Translations under genes and position numbers: made by a program | In this document: positions 1-5,905 of the stretch, one piece after another | How positions within the stretch are numbered: the first letter of the stretch is position 1 | Layout of the letters: every line of letters begins with the position of its first letter | DNA from: Mariprofundales bacterium | GTDB lineage: Bacteria; Pseudomonadota; Zetaproteobacteria; Mariprofundales; S012-25 | Assembly (NCBI GenBank): GCA_015487905.1 | Contig: WFOX01000215.1 | Span: 1-7,856 of the forward strand | Length of the DNA: 7,856 nt | Direction: 5' to 3' | Notes under the pieces: model-generated | What the model saw: only the letters and a program-made list of their open reading frames with translations | Database searches by the model: none | Told to the model about the DNA's origin: nothing

Positions 1-1
1 C

Positions 2-334
2 ACGGCGATCAGTTGGTTTGCGGATGGGCGCACGGGCACCTATCAGGGGACGATGGCGGAGATGTTTGATGCGCTCATGCAAAACGCCCCGTTCGTCGGC
101 GCCGATGAGACGATCGGCAAGGCCTTTCGCGACATTGCGCAAAGCGCGCCGGTCCCCAGCGCCTATCTTTTGATCGGCGATGAGCCGCCCACGGATACGG
201 TGCACTATGCGGAGATTCCCGCACCCGTATTCACGCTGCCGCTTGGCTCCAAGAACGATGCGCCCACGCGCCTGGCCTATGAGCGCATCGCGCGCGAAAC
301 GGGCGGGCGCATGCTCGTGCTGCGCTTTCAGTAG
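2..334 (+). CDS. C-terminal fragment of a VWA-like domain protein (5' end outside window)
   Basis: The frame is open from the left edge to the TAG at 332-334, giving 110 visible residues. No start is needed inside the window because the frame runs upstream of the first ATG (53). The pattern resembles the second half of a von Willebrand factor A domain: a Gly-Ala-Asp-Glu-Thr stretch followed by an amphipathic helix (like the MIDAS threonine loop), a hydrophobic strand ending in Gly-Asp-Glu-Pro-Pro (in the place of the usual Thr-Asp-Gly-Glu), then a Pro-Val-Phe-Thr-Leu-Pro-Leu-Gly strand and a final helix ending in an Arg-Glu-Thr-Gly-Gly motif. The diagnostic Asp-x-Ser-x-Ser would lie upstream and cannot be checked. 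VWA domains bind metal and mediate protein contacts; the role here is unknown. The stop lies 2 bases from the stop of the convergent crp-like gene. The family assignment is by eye and moderate. Confidence 0.5.
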   Translation, partial: TAISWFADGRTGTYQGTMAEMFDALMQNAPFVGADETIGKAFRDIAQSAPVPSAYLLIGDEPPTDTVHYAEIPAPVFTLPLGSKNDAPTRLAYERIARETGGRMLVLRFQ

Positions 335-336
335 CC

Positions 337-1023
337 TTATTCCAAGCCTTCCACGAGGGCGGACAAGCGCTCGGGATGCACGCGCACGACACCGCGTTTG
401 CCCGTGCGCTGCAAAAGCCCGCGCCGCGCAAGCGCGCTGAGCGTGCGCGAAACGGTTTCGCGGCTCGTGCCGAGCTGTTCGGCGATGAGATGGTGTGGCG
501 GGAGGCGCAGCTCCACCTCGCCGTTGGCAAGCCGCGTGCCTGCACGCCGCGCCTGCTCGGCAAGCCAAGCATGCACGCGCGAGGCCGCATCCAGCCCCGT
601 GATGCGCGCCAGCATCCGATTGGTTTCGCGCATGCGCTGCGCAAGTGCGGCCAAAAGCGCGATGGCAAGCCTTGGATTGCGTTCCAAAAGCGGCAAAAAC
701 TCGTTGCGATGCACCTGCACGAGTCGGCTCGGCGCGGTAGCGATGACGGTGGCTGAGCGCGGGCGCCCGTCCAGCAGCGCAAGCTCGCCGAAGAAGCTCC
801 CCGGGCCCAAAAGCGCAAGCACGATCTCTTTGCCCTCGGGGGTATAAGAGACGATTTTCACGCCGCCTTGCAAGATGCCATACAGCGCGCGGCCGGGTTC
901 GCCCTCTTGGACGATGACCTCTTCGGGGGCTACCTGAATCGTGCGCGCGCAAGCGGCGATCTCATCCAGCGCCTTTTCATCCAGCGCCGCAAACAACGGA
1001 ATGCCGCGCAATGCTTCCAACAT
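337..1023 (-). CDS. Crp/Fnr-family transcriptional regulator
   Basis: A 228-residue protein with the two standard Crp domains. An N-terminal cyclic-nucleotide-binding beta-barrel (about residues 8-115) carries the phosphate-binding cassette FGELALLDGRPRSATV at 78-93. The Gly-Glu and Arg-Ser pairs that contact cAMP in E. coli CRP are present. The dimer helix (about 116-143) has Thr-Asn where CRP has the Thr127-Ser128 base contacts, so the ligand may be cAMP, another nucleotide, or something else. The C-terminal winged helix-turn-helix (about 177-212) has a recognition helix SRETVSR, close to the CRP SRETVGR, which predicts a TGTGA-like half-site. It has only one cysteine near the N-terminus (residue 25), so an FNR-type Fe-S cluster is unlikely. 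The start ATG lies 5 bases after the DUF190 stop, and the weak purine run before it suggests translational coupling to that gene. Confidence 0.93.
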   Translation of the reverse strand: MLEALRGIPLFAALDEKALDEIAACARTIQVAPEEVIVQEGEPGRALYGILQGGVKIVSYTPEGKEIVLALLGPGSFFGELALLDGRPRSATVIATAPSRLVQVHRNEFLPLLERNPRLAIALLAALAQRMRETNRMLARITGLDAASRVHAWLAEQARRAGTRLANGEVELRLPPHHLIAEQLGTSRETVSRTLSALARRGLLQRTGKRGVVRVHPERLSALVEGLE

Positions 1024-1028
1024 CTTCT

Positions 1029-1349
1029 CTATTCTTCTTTCGGGCGCATGACTTCCACAGGCCAGGTGACCACGAGCCGATCGCCCAGATGCTCGCGCAG
1101 AAGCTCAATCGCGCGCGCGATTTTTTCGGGTTCGTCAATGGCTTCCAGAATCAGCGGCAAGCGATTGGAAAGCGAAAGAAAACTCGTTGTGTGCACGCCG
1201 TGGCGGCCCATGCCCTCAATGGCGCGCACAACCGTGGCGCCGGAAAGCCCTGCCTGCTTGCATAGCTCAAACACGGCCTCGGTTGCAGGCTTACCGAAGA
1301 TGCGGTCGTTTTCGGCGAGATATACGCGCAACATTTGCGCCTTGCGCAT
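1029..1349 (-). CDS. DUF190 (PII-like) family protein
   Basis: The sequence has the DUF190 pattern: a first strand LRVYLAENDR, then GKPATEAVFELCKQAGLSGATVVRAIEGMG (split here only as a description: the helix and the Gly-Ala-Thr-Val turn), a loop, and a final Ile-Asp-Glu-Pro-Glu-Lys-Ile helix ending in a Thr-Trp-Pro-Val-Glu-Val strand. DUF190 proteins have the fold of PII signalling proteins and are usually just over 100 residues. I place the start at the ATG at 1347-1349 (106 residues), because two overlapping GGAGG motifs (1352-1359 on the reverse strand) precede it and one sits 5 bases away. An upstream in-frame ATG at 1374-1376 would give 115 residues but has no ribosome site. The gene is first in a leftward pair with the Crp-like regulator. 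PII-like proteins often bind adenine nucleotides; the ligand here is unknown. Confidence 0.85.
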   Translation of the reverse strand: MRKAQMLRVYLAENDRIFGKPATEAVFELCKQAGLSGATVVRAIEGMGRHGVHTTSFLSLSNRLPLILEAIDEPEKIARAIELLREHLGDRLVVTWPVEVMRPKEE

Positions 1350-1387
1350 GGCCTCCTCCGCGTTCGTGTGTGCCAATGTAGCAGGTC

Positions 1388-1401
1388 TGCGCGGATGCGC
1401 A
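1388..1401. repeat. inverted repeat TGCGC-4-GCGCA
   Basis: Perfect 5-base arms with a 4-base centre (GGAT) in the divergent intergenic region, upstream of the candidate -35 of the ABC operon. It could be an operator half-pair. The arms are GC-rich and short, so chance is possible in this base composition. Confidence 0.3.
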
Positions 1402-1420
1402 ATGGCCTAGCGCCCTCTTG

Positions 1421-1436
1421 AAGGGATGCATCCTTT
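1421..1436. repeat. palindrome GGATGCATCC in the promoter spacer
   Basis: A perfect 10-base palindrome at 1424-1433, extended on both sides by AA/TT pairs after one mismatch (1421-1436). It sits between the candidate -35 and -10 of the ABC operon, where a bound protein would block RNA polymerase. It shares GGATGC with the repeat 31 bases upstream (about three helical turns). Operator function is inferred from placement only. Confidence 0.35.
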
Positions 1437-1455
1437 GGCCCTACATTCGCGCACG

Positions 1456-2385
1456 ATGATTGAGGCAAGAGGCCTTTCTAGGCGCTTCGGCTCGCGCGAG
1501 GCCGTCGTCGGCCTCAGCTTCTCCGTGCGCCGCGGCGAGATCGTGGGCCTTCTGGGGCCGAACGGCGCCGGCAAGACGACGACGATGCGCATGCTCACGG
1601 GCTTTCTACCGCCCTCGGACGGCGATGCGATTGTCGCCGGCGCATCCGTCGTGGAAGATCCGCTTGCCGTGCAGGCGCGCGTCGGTTATCTACCCGAGAA
1701 CAACCCGCTCTATCGCGAGCTTTGCGTGCGCGATCACTTGCGATTCATCGGGCGGCTTCGCGGCATGCCGGAAGGAACCTTGCGCGACCGCATGCGCGAG
1801 GTGGCCGAGGCCTGCGGCCTGCGCGAGGTCATGGGCCGGCGCATTGAGGAGCTCTCCAAGGGCTATCGCCAGCGCGTGGGGCTTGCTTGCTGCCTTTTGC
1901 ACGATCCCGATCTGCTCATTCTGGATGAGCCGACGACGGGCCTGGATCCGAACCAGGTGATGGAGGTGCGCGCGCTCATCAAGGATCTCGCCGCGCGCAA
2001 GACCGTGCTTTTATCCACGCACATCCTCTCCGAGGTGGAGGCCGTTTGCGATCGCGTGATGATCATGGAGGGCGGAAGATTGCGCGCGATCGGCACCGTC
2101 GCCGAGCTTGTGCAGATGGCCGCGGGCAAGGCGCTCGTGCGCGTGAAGATCGCCGAAGGAAAAGAGGCTGCGCGCGCAGCGCTGGCCGAGGCGCTGGCCG
2201 AGGCGACGGTGGAGGAAAAGGAGGATGGCGTGCTTCTGGTCGCGGCCGAGATGGAGCCGGAGGCGCTTGCGCGCGCGATTTGGCGCGCGCTGCGTGAGGC
2301 GCCCTGCGAGCTTGTGGCGCTTGTGCCCGAGCAGACGCCGCTTGAGGAGGTCTTCCGCCGCTTGACAGGTGAGGGGCAGGCATGA
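1456..2385 (+). CDS. GldA-like ABC-2 type transporter ATPase subunit
   Basis: A 309-residue ABC ATPase with every nucleotide-binding motif: Walker A GPNGAGKTT (34-42), signature LSKGYRQ (133-139), Walker B LLILDEP (153-159) followed by TTGLDP, and the switch histidine in LSTH (His189). The Q-loop region reads GYLPENNPLY, with Glu in place of Gln, as is common in GldA-type members. A C-terminal domain of about 90 residues follows, ending LEEVFRRLT, as in ABC-2 exporter ATPases. It would hydrolyse ATP at the inner membrane to drive the permease encoded next. I chose the ATG at 1456 because the protein then begins MIEARGLSRRFG, as the family does. The ATG at 1426 abuts an AAGGG with no spacing and lies upstream of the candidate -10. 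The stop overlaps the next start as ATGA. Confidence 0.95.
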   Translation: MIEARGLSRRFGSREAVVGLSFSVRRGEIVGLLGPNGAGKTTTMRMLTGFLPPSDGDAIVAGASVVEDPLAVQARVGYLPENNPLYRELCVRDHLRFIGRLRGMPEGTLRDRMREVAEACGLREVMGRRIEELSKGYRQRVGLACCLLHDPDLLILDEPTTGLDPNQVMEVRALIKDLAARKTVLLSTHILSEVEAVCDRVMIMEGGRLRAIGTVAELVQMAAGKALVRVKIAEGKEAARAALAEALAEATVEEKEDGVLLVAAEMEPEALARAIWRALREAPCELVALVPEQTPLEEVFRRLTGEGQA

Positions 2386-3098
2386 GGTGGCGCATCGTGC
2401 GCGCGATCGCCTGGAAGGAGTGGCATGCGGCGATGGACCAGCCGCTTGGCTTCGTCGTGATGGCCGCGTTCTTGCTCGTCGCGGGCTTCTTCTTCGGCAA
2501 GAACCTGTTTCTCGCAGGGCTTGCCGACATGCGTCCGTGGCTGGAGATCGCGCCGCTTTTGCTTTCGTTCTTTGCGCCGGCCGCGACGATGCGGCTTGTG
2601 GCCGAGGAGCAGCGCGAGGGCACCTTTGAGCTATTGGCCACGCAACCCATTACCGACGCCGAGATCGTCGCGGGCAAGTTTTTGGGGGCGCTTGGGCAGC
2701 TTTCGCTTTGGCTTGCGGCCACGCTCATCTATCCGCTGTCGCTGTTTGCGTTTTCCTCGCCGGATCTTGGCGCGATCGCCTCAGGCTATTTGGCGCTTTG
2801 GCTGCTGGCGGCGTTGGCGGCCGCAGCCGGGCTATTTGCGTCCTCGCTTGCGCGCCACGGCGTGATCGCCTATGTGCTTGGCTTTGCGCTGCTCTTCTTC
2901 GCCTGGATCTTGGAGCGCGCGGCCGCGACCCTGCCGCCCGCCTGGCAGGATGCGCTTGCCTGGATCAACCCGATCGCGCACTACCGCGCCATGCTGCGCG
3001 GCATGATCGGTCTTGAAGACATCATGGCGTTTGCAGCCTGGGCCGGCGTGCTGCTCGCCGCGGCTTGGCTGCGGCTTGTGGGGCGCAGATGGGCATGA
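2382..3098 (+). CDS. GldF-like ABC-2 type permease
   Basis: A 238-residue integral membrane protein with about six hydrophobic segments (roughly residues 23-45, 55-73, 104-123, 131-153, 160-180 and 212-232). Between the second and third is the ABC-2 coupling motif, seen as EEQREGTFELLATQPITDAE followed by a Gly-Lys, which docks on the ATPase. It also has the WINPIAHYRAMLRGMI region typical of this family before the last helix. The length matches GldF-type permeases. A GAGGGG at 2371-2376 lies 5 bases before the ATG, and the start overlaps the ATPase stop by 4 bases, so the two subunits are translationally coupled. It should form the membrane channel of the complex; the substrate cannot be read from sequence. 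Confidence 0.92.
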   Translation: MRWRIVRAIAWKEWHAAMDQPLGFVVMAAFLLVAGFFFGKNLFLAGLADMRPWLEIAPLLLSFFAPAATMRLVAEEQREGTFELLATQPITDAEIVAGKFLGALGQLSLWLAATLIYPLSLFAFSSPDLGAIASGYLALWLLAALAAAAGLFASSLARHGVIAYVLGFALLFFAWILERAAATLPPAWQDALAWINPIAHYRAMLRGMIGLEDIMAFAAWAGVLLAAAWLRLVGRRWA

Positions 3099-4657
3099 AG
3101 GATCGCCGCGTGCAAATCCGCCGCCGCGCTTGGGGCGCGTTCCTGGTGCTTGTGGCCAGCGCGCTGGCGCTCTGGGCCGGCGCCGATGCCGCGCACCTGC
3201 GCTGGGATCTCACTGAGGATAAGGCCTATACGCTTTCGGCGGCCACGCGCCGCGTGCTTGCGCGCCTGGATGAGCCCGTCAAGGCCACGGCCTACATCAC
3301 GCGCGATTTGCCGCAGCCCTATGGGCGATTGCGCCGCTTCGTCGCCGATCTGCTTGCGTCCTACCACGATGTGGCGGGCGACCGCTTCCAGTATGAAGTC
3401 GTGGATCCCGCGTCTCCGGATGTGCAGGCAAAGCTTGCGGCACTTGGTATTCCGCGCGTGCAGGTGCAGGTCGTGGAGCACGATCGCGCGCAGATCAAGG
3501 AAGGCTATGCGGCGATTGTGCTGGAGTATTTGGACAAGCACGAAGTAATCCCGATCGTGCAATCGGAAACGGGCCTGGAATACCTGATTACGCGCAAGAT
3601 CAAAAAGCTCGTCGGCAAGGGCCGCAAGAAGGTCGTCTTCATCACGGGCTTTGGCGCCGATGATCTTTCACACTTTACAAAGCTTAGACAGCTTGCCGGC
3701 GATGATTATGAGTTTGAAACCGTGGATCCCTACACGCAGCCCATTCCTCAGGATGCCGCTGTGGCGATCGTGCCGGGTGTCGCACGCCCGCCTGCCAAGC
3801 TTTGGCGTTTTCGCGTGCAGCAGTTTTGGCTTGCAGGCGGCGGGCTGCTCGTGCTTGCGGACAATGCCAAGCCCTTGCCCGGCTATCGCGTAAGCCCCGT
3901 GGATCCCTATGCGAACCGCTGGCTTGCCGAGGACTACCACATCATTGTGGATGAGGGCCTCGTGATGGATGAAGAGGCCGGGCGCATCGTCGTGGAGGAG
4001 CAAAACGGCCCCTATCTCGTGCGCGCGCTCGTGGATTATCCGTTTCTCGTCATGGCCTCGCGGTTGGATGATCATCCGGTCGTGAAAAGCTTAGGCGCGC
4101 TTTCGCTTTTGTATGTGGCGCCGCTTAGCTGGGAGGGCGGCCCGACGATGCAGCGCCGCGAGCTTGTGCATTCAAGCCCCAAGGCCGCCGTGCAGCGGCC
4201 GCCCTACAGCGTGGATCCGGTCGTGCCGCTTTCTGAGCGCCTTGCAGGCCGCCACCGCCGCAGCTTTGCGCTTGCGCTTTTGCGCGAGGGCGAGGCGACG
4301 GCGAGCTTTAAGAAGCCGCCTGTGGGCGCGACAGAAGCGGAGCGCAAGCGCTTCGTGCGCGAGGGCAAGCACACGCGCCTCATCATTGTGGGCACAAGCA
4401 CGGTCTTTTGGGATGAGCTGTTGCGCGATGCCAACCTCGTCTTTGCGCTCAATGCGCTGGATTGGCTTGCGCATGAGGAGGATTTGATCGCATTGCGCAG
4501 CCGCGGCGTGCATGTGCGGCTTTTGCCAGCGGTTTCGGAAGCGGAAAAGCGCTTCTGGAAGGGGCTTTGGATTGCGGGCATGCCCATGCTCGTGCTCGGT
4601 TTCGGGCTTATGCGCTGGCACCGATTGCGCAAGAAACAGGAGCGGGGCGATGCGTAA
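3095..4657 (+). CDS. GldG-family ABC transporter auxiliary protein
   Basis: A 520-residue protein with an N-terminal transmembrane anchor (about 14-33), a long extracytoplasmic region, and a C-terminal transmembrane helix (about 487-505) followed by a basic tail. Right after the first anchor comes the family hallmark DLTEDKAYTLSAATRRVL, then LDEPVKATAYITRDLPQPY and a conserved Val-Asp-Pro, as in the GldG/ABC_transp_aux family. The middle has the GTATGase-like fold strands KKVVFITGFG and GGGLLVLAD; the fold name is not certain. It is expected to sit in the inner membrane and project into the periplasm as a partner of the ABC pair. The start at 3095 forms an ATGA overlap with the permease stop. 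An ATG two codons upstream (3089), 5 bases after a GGGG, is almost equally good. Confidence 0.9.
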   Translation: MKDRRVQIRRRAWGAFLVLVASALALWAGADAAHLRWDLTEDKAYTLSAATRRVLARLDEPVKATAYITRDLPQPYGRLRRFVADLLASYHDVAGDRFQYEVVDPASPDVQAKLAALGIPRVQVQVVEHDRAQIKEGYAAIVLEYLDKHEVIPIVQSETGLEYLITRKIKKLVGKGRKKVVFITGFGADDLSHFTKLRQLAGDDYEFETVDPYTQPIPQDAAVAIVPGVARPPAKLWRFRVQQFWLAGGGLLVLADNAKPLPGYRVSPVDPYANRWLAEDYHIIVDEGLVMDEEAGRIVVEEQNGPYLVRALVDYPFLVMASRLDDHPVVKSLGALSLLYVAPLSWEGGPTMQRRELVHSSPKAAVQRPPYSVDPVVPLSERLAGRHRRSFALALLREGEATASFKKPPVGATEAERKRFVREGKHTRLIIVGTSTVFWDELLRDANLVFALNALDWLAHEEDLIALRSRGVHVRLLPAVSEAEKRFWKGLWIAGMPMLVLGFGLMRWHRLRKKQERGDA

Positions 4658-5213
4658 GTGGGCTGCATGGATTGCATTGATCCTGCTTGCGGCAGGCTTT
4701 GCGCTTTGGCGCACGGGGAAACCCGCGCGTTCGCTTGAGCATGAGCCGCTCATCTCCTTTGCGCCGGCGGATGTCGCGCGCATCACGATTGCGGTGCCGA
4801 AGGAGCCCAAGGTCGTGCTCGTGCGCAAGGGCACAGGTTGGCAAGTGCAGATCGGCAAGGACAAACAGGGCCTGGCCGATCGCGAGCTTGTGGAGCAGTT
4901 GCTGCACACGCTTGCGCGCGCGAAGATCGTGCGCATCGTGGCGCACTCGCACCGGCATGACGCCGAGTTCCGCCTGGATGCGGCCTCGCGCGTCCTTGTT
5001 GTGCTTGCCGATGCCGCGGGCCACACGCTTGCGCGCCTTAAGGTCGGCAAGCAATCGGCGGGGGATCTTGTCTCCACCTATGTGCGCAAGGATGGCGCCG
5101 ATGAGGTGCTGGCCGTGGATGAGGCGCTTGTGTGGCTTGTGCGCAAGCCCGCCGATGCCTGGCTTGCGCCAAAGGAGACGCAAAAGGAGGACAAGCCATC
5201 GGCACGCGACTGA
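4650..5213 (+). CDS. DUF4340 domain-containing protein (short form)
   Basis: A 187-residue protein with a basic start and one hydrophobic segment (about 5-20) that is a membrane anchor or signal anchor, then a periplasmic part. The visible pattern matches DUF4340: a strand pair ADVARITIAVPKEPKVVLVR, then GTGWQVQ, a LADRELVEQLLHTLARAKIV helix, and later ARLKVGKQSAGDLVSTYVRK before a Val-Leu-Ala-Val-Asp strand. DUF4340 proteins usually follow GldG-type genes, so it is the fourth member of the complex. It is shorter than many family members, which can exceed 300 residues, and ends in a charged tail. The start is clear: AGGAG at 4638-4642, 7 bases before ATG 4650. It overlaps the GldG-family stop by 8 bases. 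The molecular role is unknown. Confidence 0.85.
   Translation: MRKWAAWIALILLAAGFALWRTGKPARSLEHEPLISFAPADVARITIAVPKEPKVVLVRKGTGWQVQIGKDKQGLADRELVEQLLHTLARAKIVRIVAHSHRHDAEFRLDAASRVLVVLADAAGHTLARLKVGKQSAGDLVSTYVRKDGADEVLAVDEALVWLVRKPADAWLAPKETQKEDKPSARD
5182..5190 (+). promoter_or_regulatory. strong ribosome binding site placed before an ATC codon
   Basis: AAAAGGAGG lies inside the end of the DUF4340 gene. Its only well-placed in-frame target is the ATC at 5198-5200, 7 bases downstream, at the start of the HAD gene. No ATG, GTG or TTG lies at a usable distance in that frame. It decides the start proposed for the phosphatase. Confidence 0.6.
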
Positions 5214-5860
5214 TTCTTTTTGATTGCGATGGCACACTCGTGGATTCCACGGGCGCGATCGTGCGCACGATCCGGCGCGCGTGCCTGGCGGTGGGGTTGC
5301 CTGCGCCTTCGGAGGAAAAAGCGCGCAGCGTGATTGGGCTATCGCTTGCGGCGGCGGTGCGCGTGTTCACGGACGATCCGGCCAAGCAGGTGCTGCTCGC
5401 CGATGCCTATCGGCGCTTTTGGCGGCAAGCGGAAGAAGAGGTGCGCCCGTTTGCGGGGATACCGGAGCTGCTTGGGCGGCTTGAGGCGCAGGGCTTTTGG
5501 CTGGGCATCGTCACGGGCAAGTCGCGCCGCGGGCTTGATCGGCTGCTCGCGGCCACGGGGCTTGCGCGGTTTTTCCTTGTCAGCCGCACGCCCGATGAAT
5601 GCCCGTCCAAGCCGCATCCGGCGATGGTGGAGGAATGCGCCGCCGAGCTTGGGCTTGCGCCGCGCGATTGTGTCGTGGTTGGCGATGCGGTTTTTGACAT
5701 GCAGATGGCGCGCGCTGCGGGTGCGCGCGCGATCGGCGTGGCTTGGGGTGCGGCCTCGCCTGAGGCGCTTGTAAATGCGGGCGCCGAGGTGGTCGCAGAA
5801 GACATCCAGGCATTGCAGGCGCACTTGCTTGGCACAGCCCAAGTGGCCGCCGCGCTTTGA
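5198..5860 (+). CDS. HAD-superfamily phosphatase, Gph-like (phosphoglycolate phosphatase type)
   Basis: About 220 residues with all four HAD motifs: motif I DCDGT with the nucleophile Asp9 and Asp11, motif II VTGKS, motif III lysine in SKPHP, and motif IV VVVGDAVFDMQMA with the acidic metal ligands. A helical cap lies between motifs I and II, the subclass IA arrangement. It should hydrolyse a small phosphoester such as 2-phosphoglycolate or a nucleotide, in the cytoplasm; the substrate is not fixed by the sequence. The start is unusual. Homology suggests the protein begins a few residues before LILFDCDGT, where only ATC 5198 fits the strong ribosome site. The nearest canonical in-frame start is GTG 5132, which would add 22 Cys- and Ala-rich residues overlapping DUF4340. 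With the ATC start the overlap with DUF4340 is 16 bases. Confidence 0.9.
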   Translation: MGTRLILFDCDGTLVDSTGAIVRTIRRACLAVGLPAPSEEKARSVIGLSLAAAVRVFTDDPAKQVLLADAYRRFWRQAEEEVRPFAGIPELLGRLEAQGFWLGIVTGKSRRGLDRLLAATGLARFFLVSRTPDECPSKPHPAMVEECAAELGLAPRDCVVVGDAVFDMQMARAAGARAIGVAWGAASPEALVNAGAEVVAEDIQALQAHLLGTAQVAAAL

Positions 5861-5905
5861 CGCGCCAACGCTTACGGCGCAAGATGCGGCGGCAAGGAGG
5901 CGGGC
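5861..5905. other. only true intergenic gap in the rightward gene run
   Basis: Forty-five bases between the HAD stop and the yciO start. They hold a 5-base stem (GCGCC 5862-5866, GGCGC 5876-5880, 9-base loop) without a T-run, and an AAGGAGG ribosome site at 5894-5900. A TTGACG at 5857-5862 resembles a -35, but the matching -10 is poor. The genes on either side are probably cotranscribed. Confidence 0.4.

Larger units (their letters stand above)
1350..1455. promoter_or_regulatory. divergent control region between the DUF190-crp pair and the ABC operon
   Basis: This short stretch must hold the promoters for both directions. For the rightward operon I see TTGAAG at 1418-1423, an 18-base spacer, and TACATT at 1442-1447. 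The predicted transcript start falls about 1-2 bases before the ATG at 1456, so the mRNA would be leaderless. For the leftward pair the signal is weak: a TG-preceded TACATG on the reverse strand (1374-1379) is the only candidate. Two small inverted repeats (1388-1401 and 1424-1433) lie here. No good TGTGA-N6-TCACA site is visible. Confidence 0.5.

Noticed and set aside
331..345. Terminator between the convergent VWA-like and crp-like genes
   Set aside because: The stops are 2 bases apart and no hairpin with a T-run is visible around them.
1365..1383. Crp-type half-site (TGTGT) near the start of the DUF190 gene
   Set aside because: No matching TCACA-like partner at the right distance, so autoregulation by the Crp-family protein cannot be claimed.
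1426..1455. Ten-residue N-terminal extension of the ABC ATPase from ATG 1426
   Set aside because: AAGGG directly touches this ATG, leaving no spacing, the extra residues do not look like the family, and the region fits a promoter better.
2048..2779. Three GCGATCGC octamers (2048, 2403, 2772), like the cyanobacterial HIP1 repeat
   Set aside because: More than expected by rough chance, but only three, all inside coding sequence, and the gene set does not look cyanobacterial. Composition bias towards GATC and GCGC explains them well enough.
4172..5077. Leftward open frame (301 codons) opposite the GldG-family and DUF4340 genes
   Set aside because: No domain, low-complexity composition, and it crosses a well-supported gene junction on the other strand.
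5857..5885. Possible promoter or terminator before yciO (TTGACG and a GCGCC/GGCGC stem)
   Set aside because: The -10 region at the right spacing matches poorly, and the stem is only 5 bases with no T-run.
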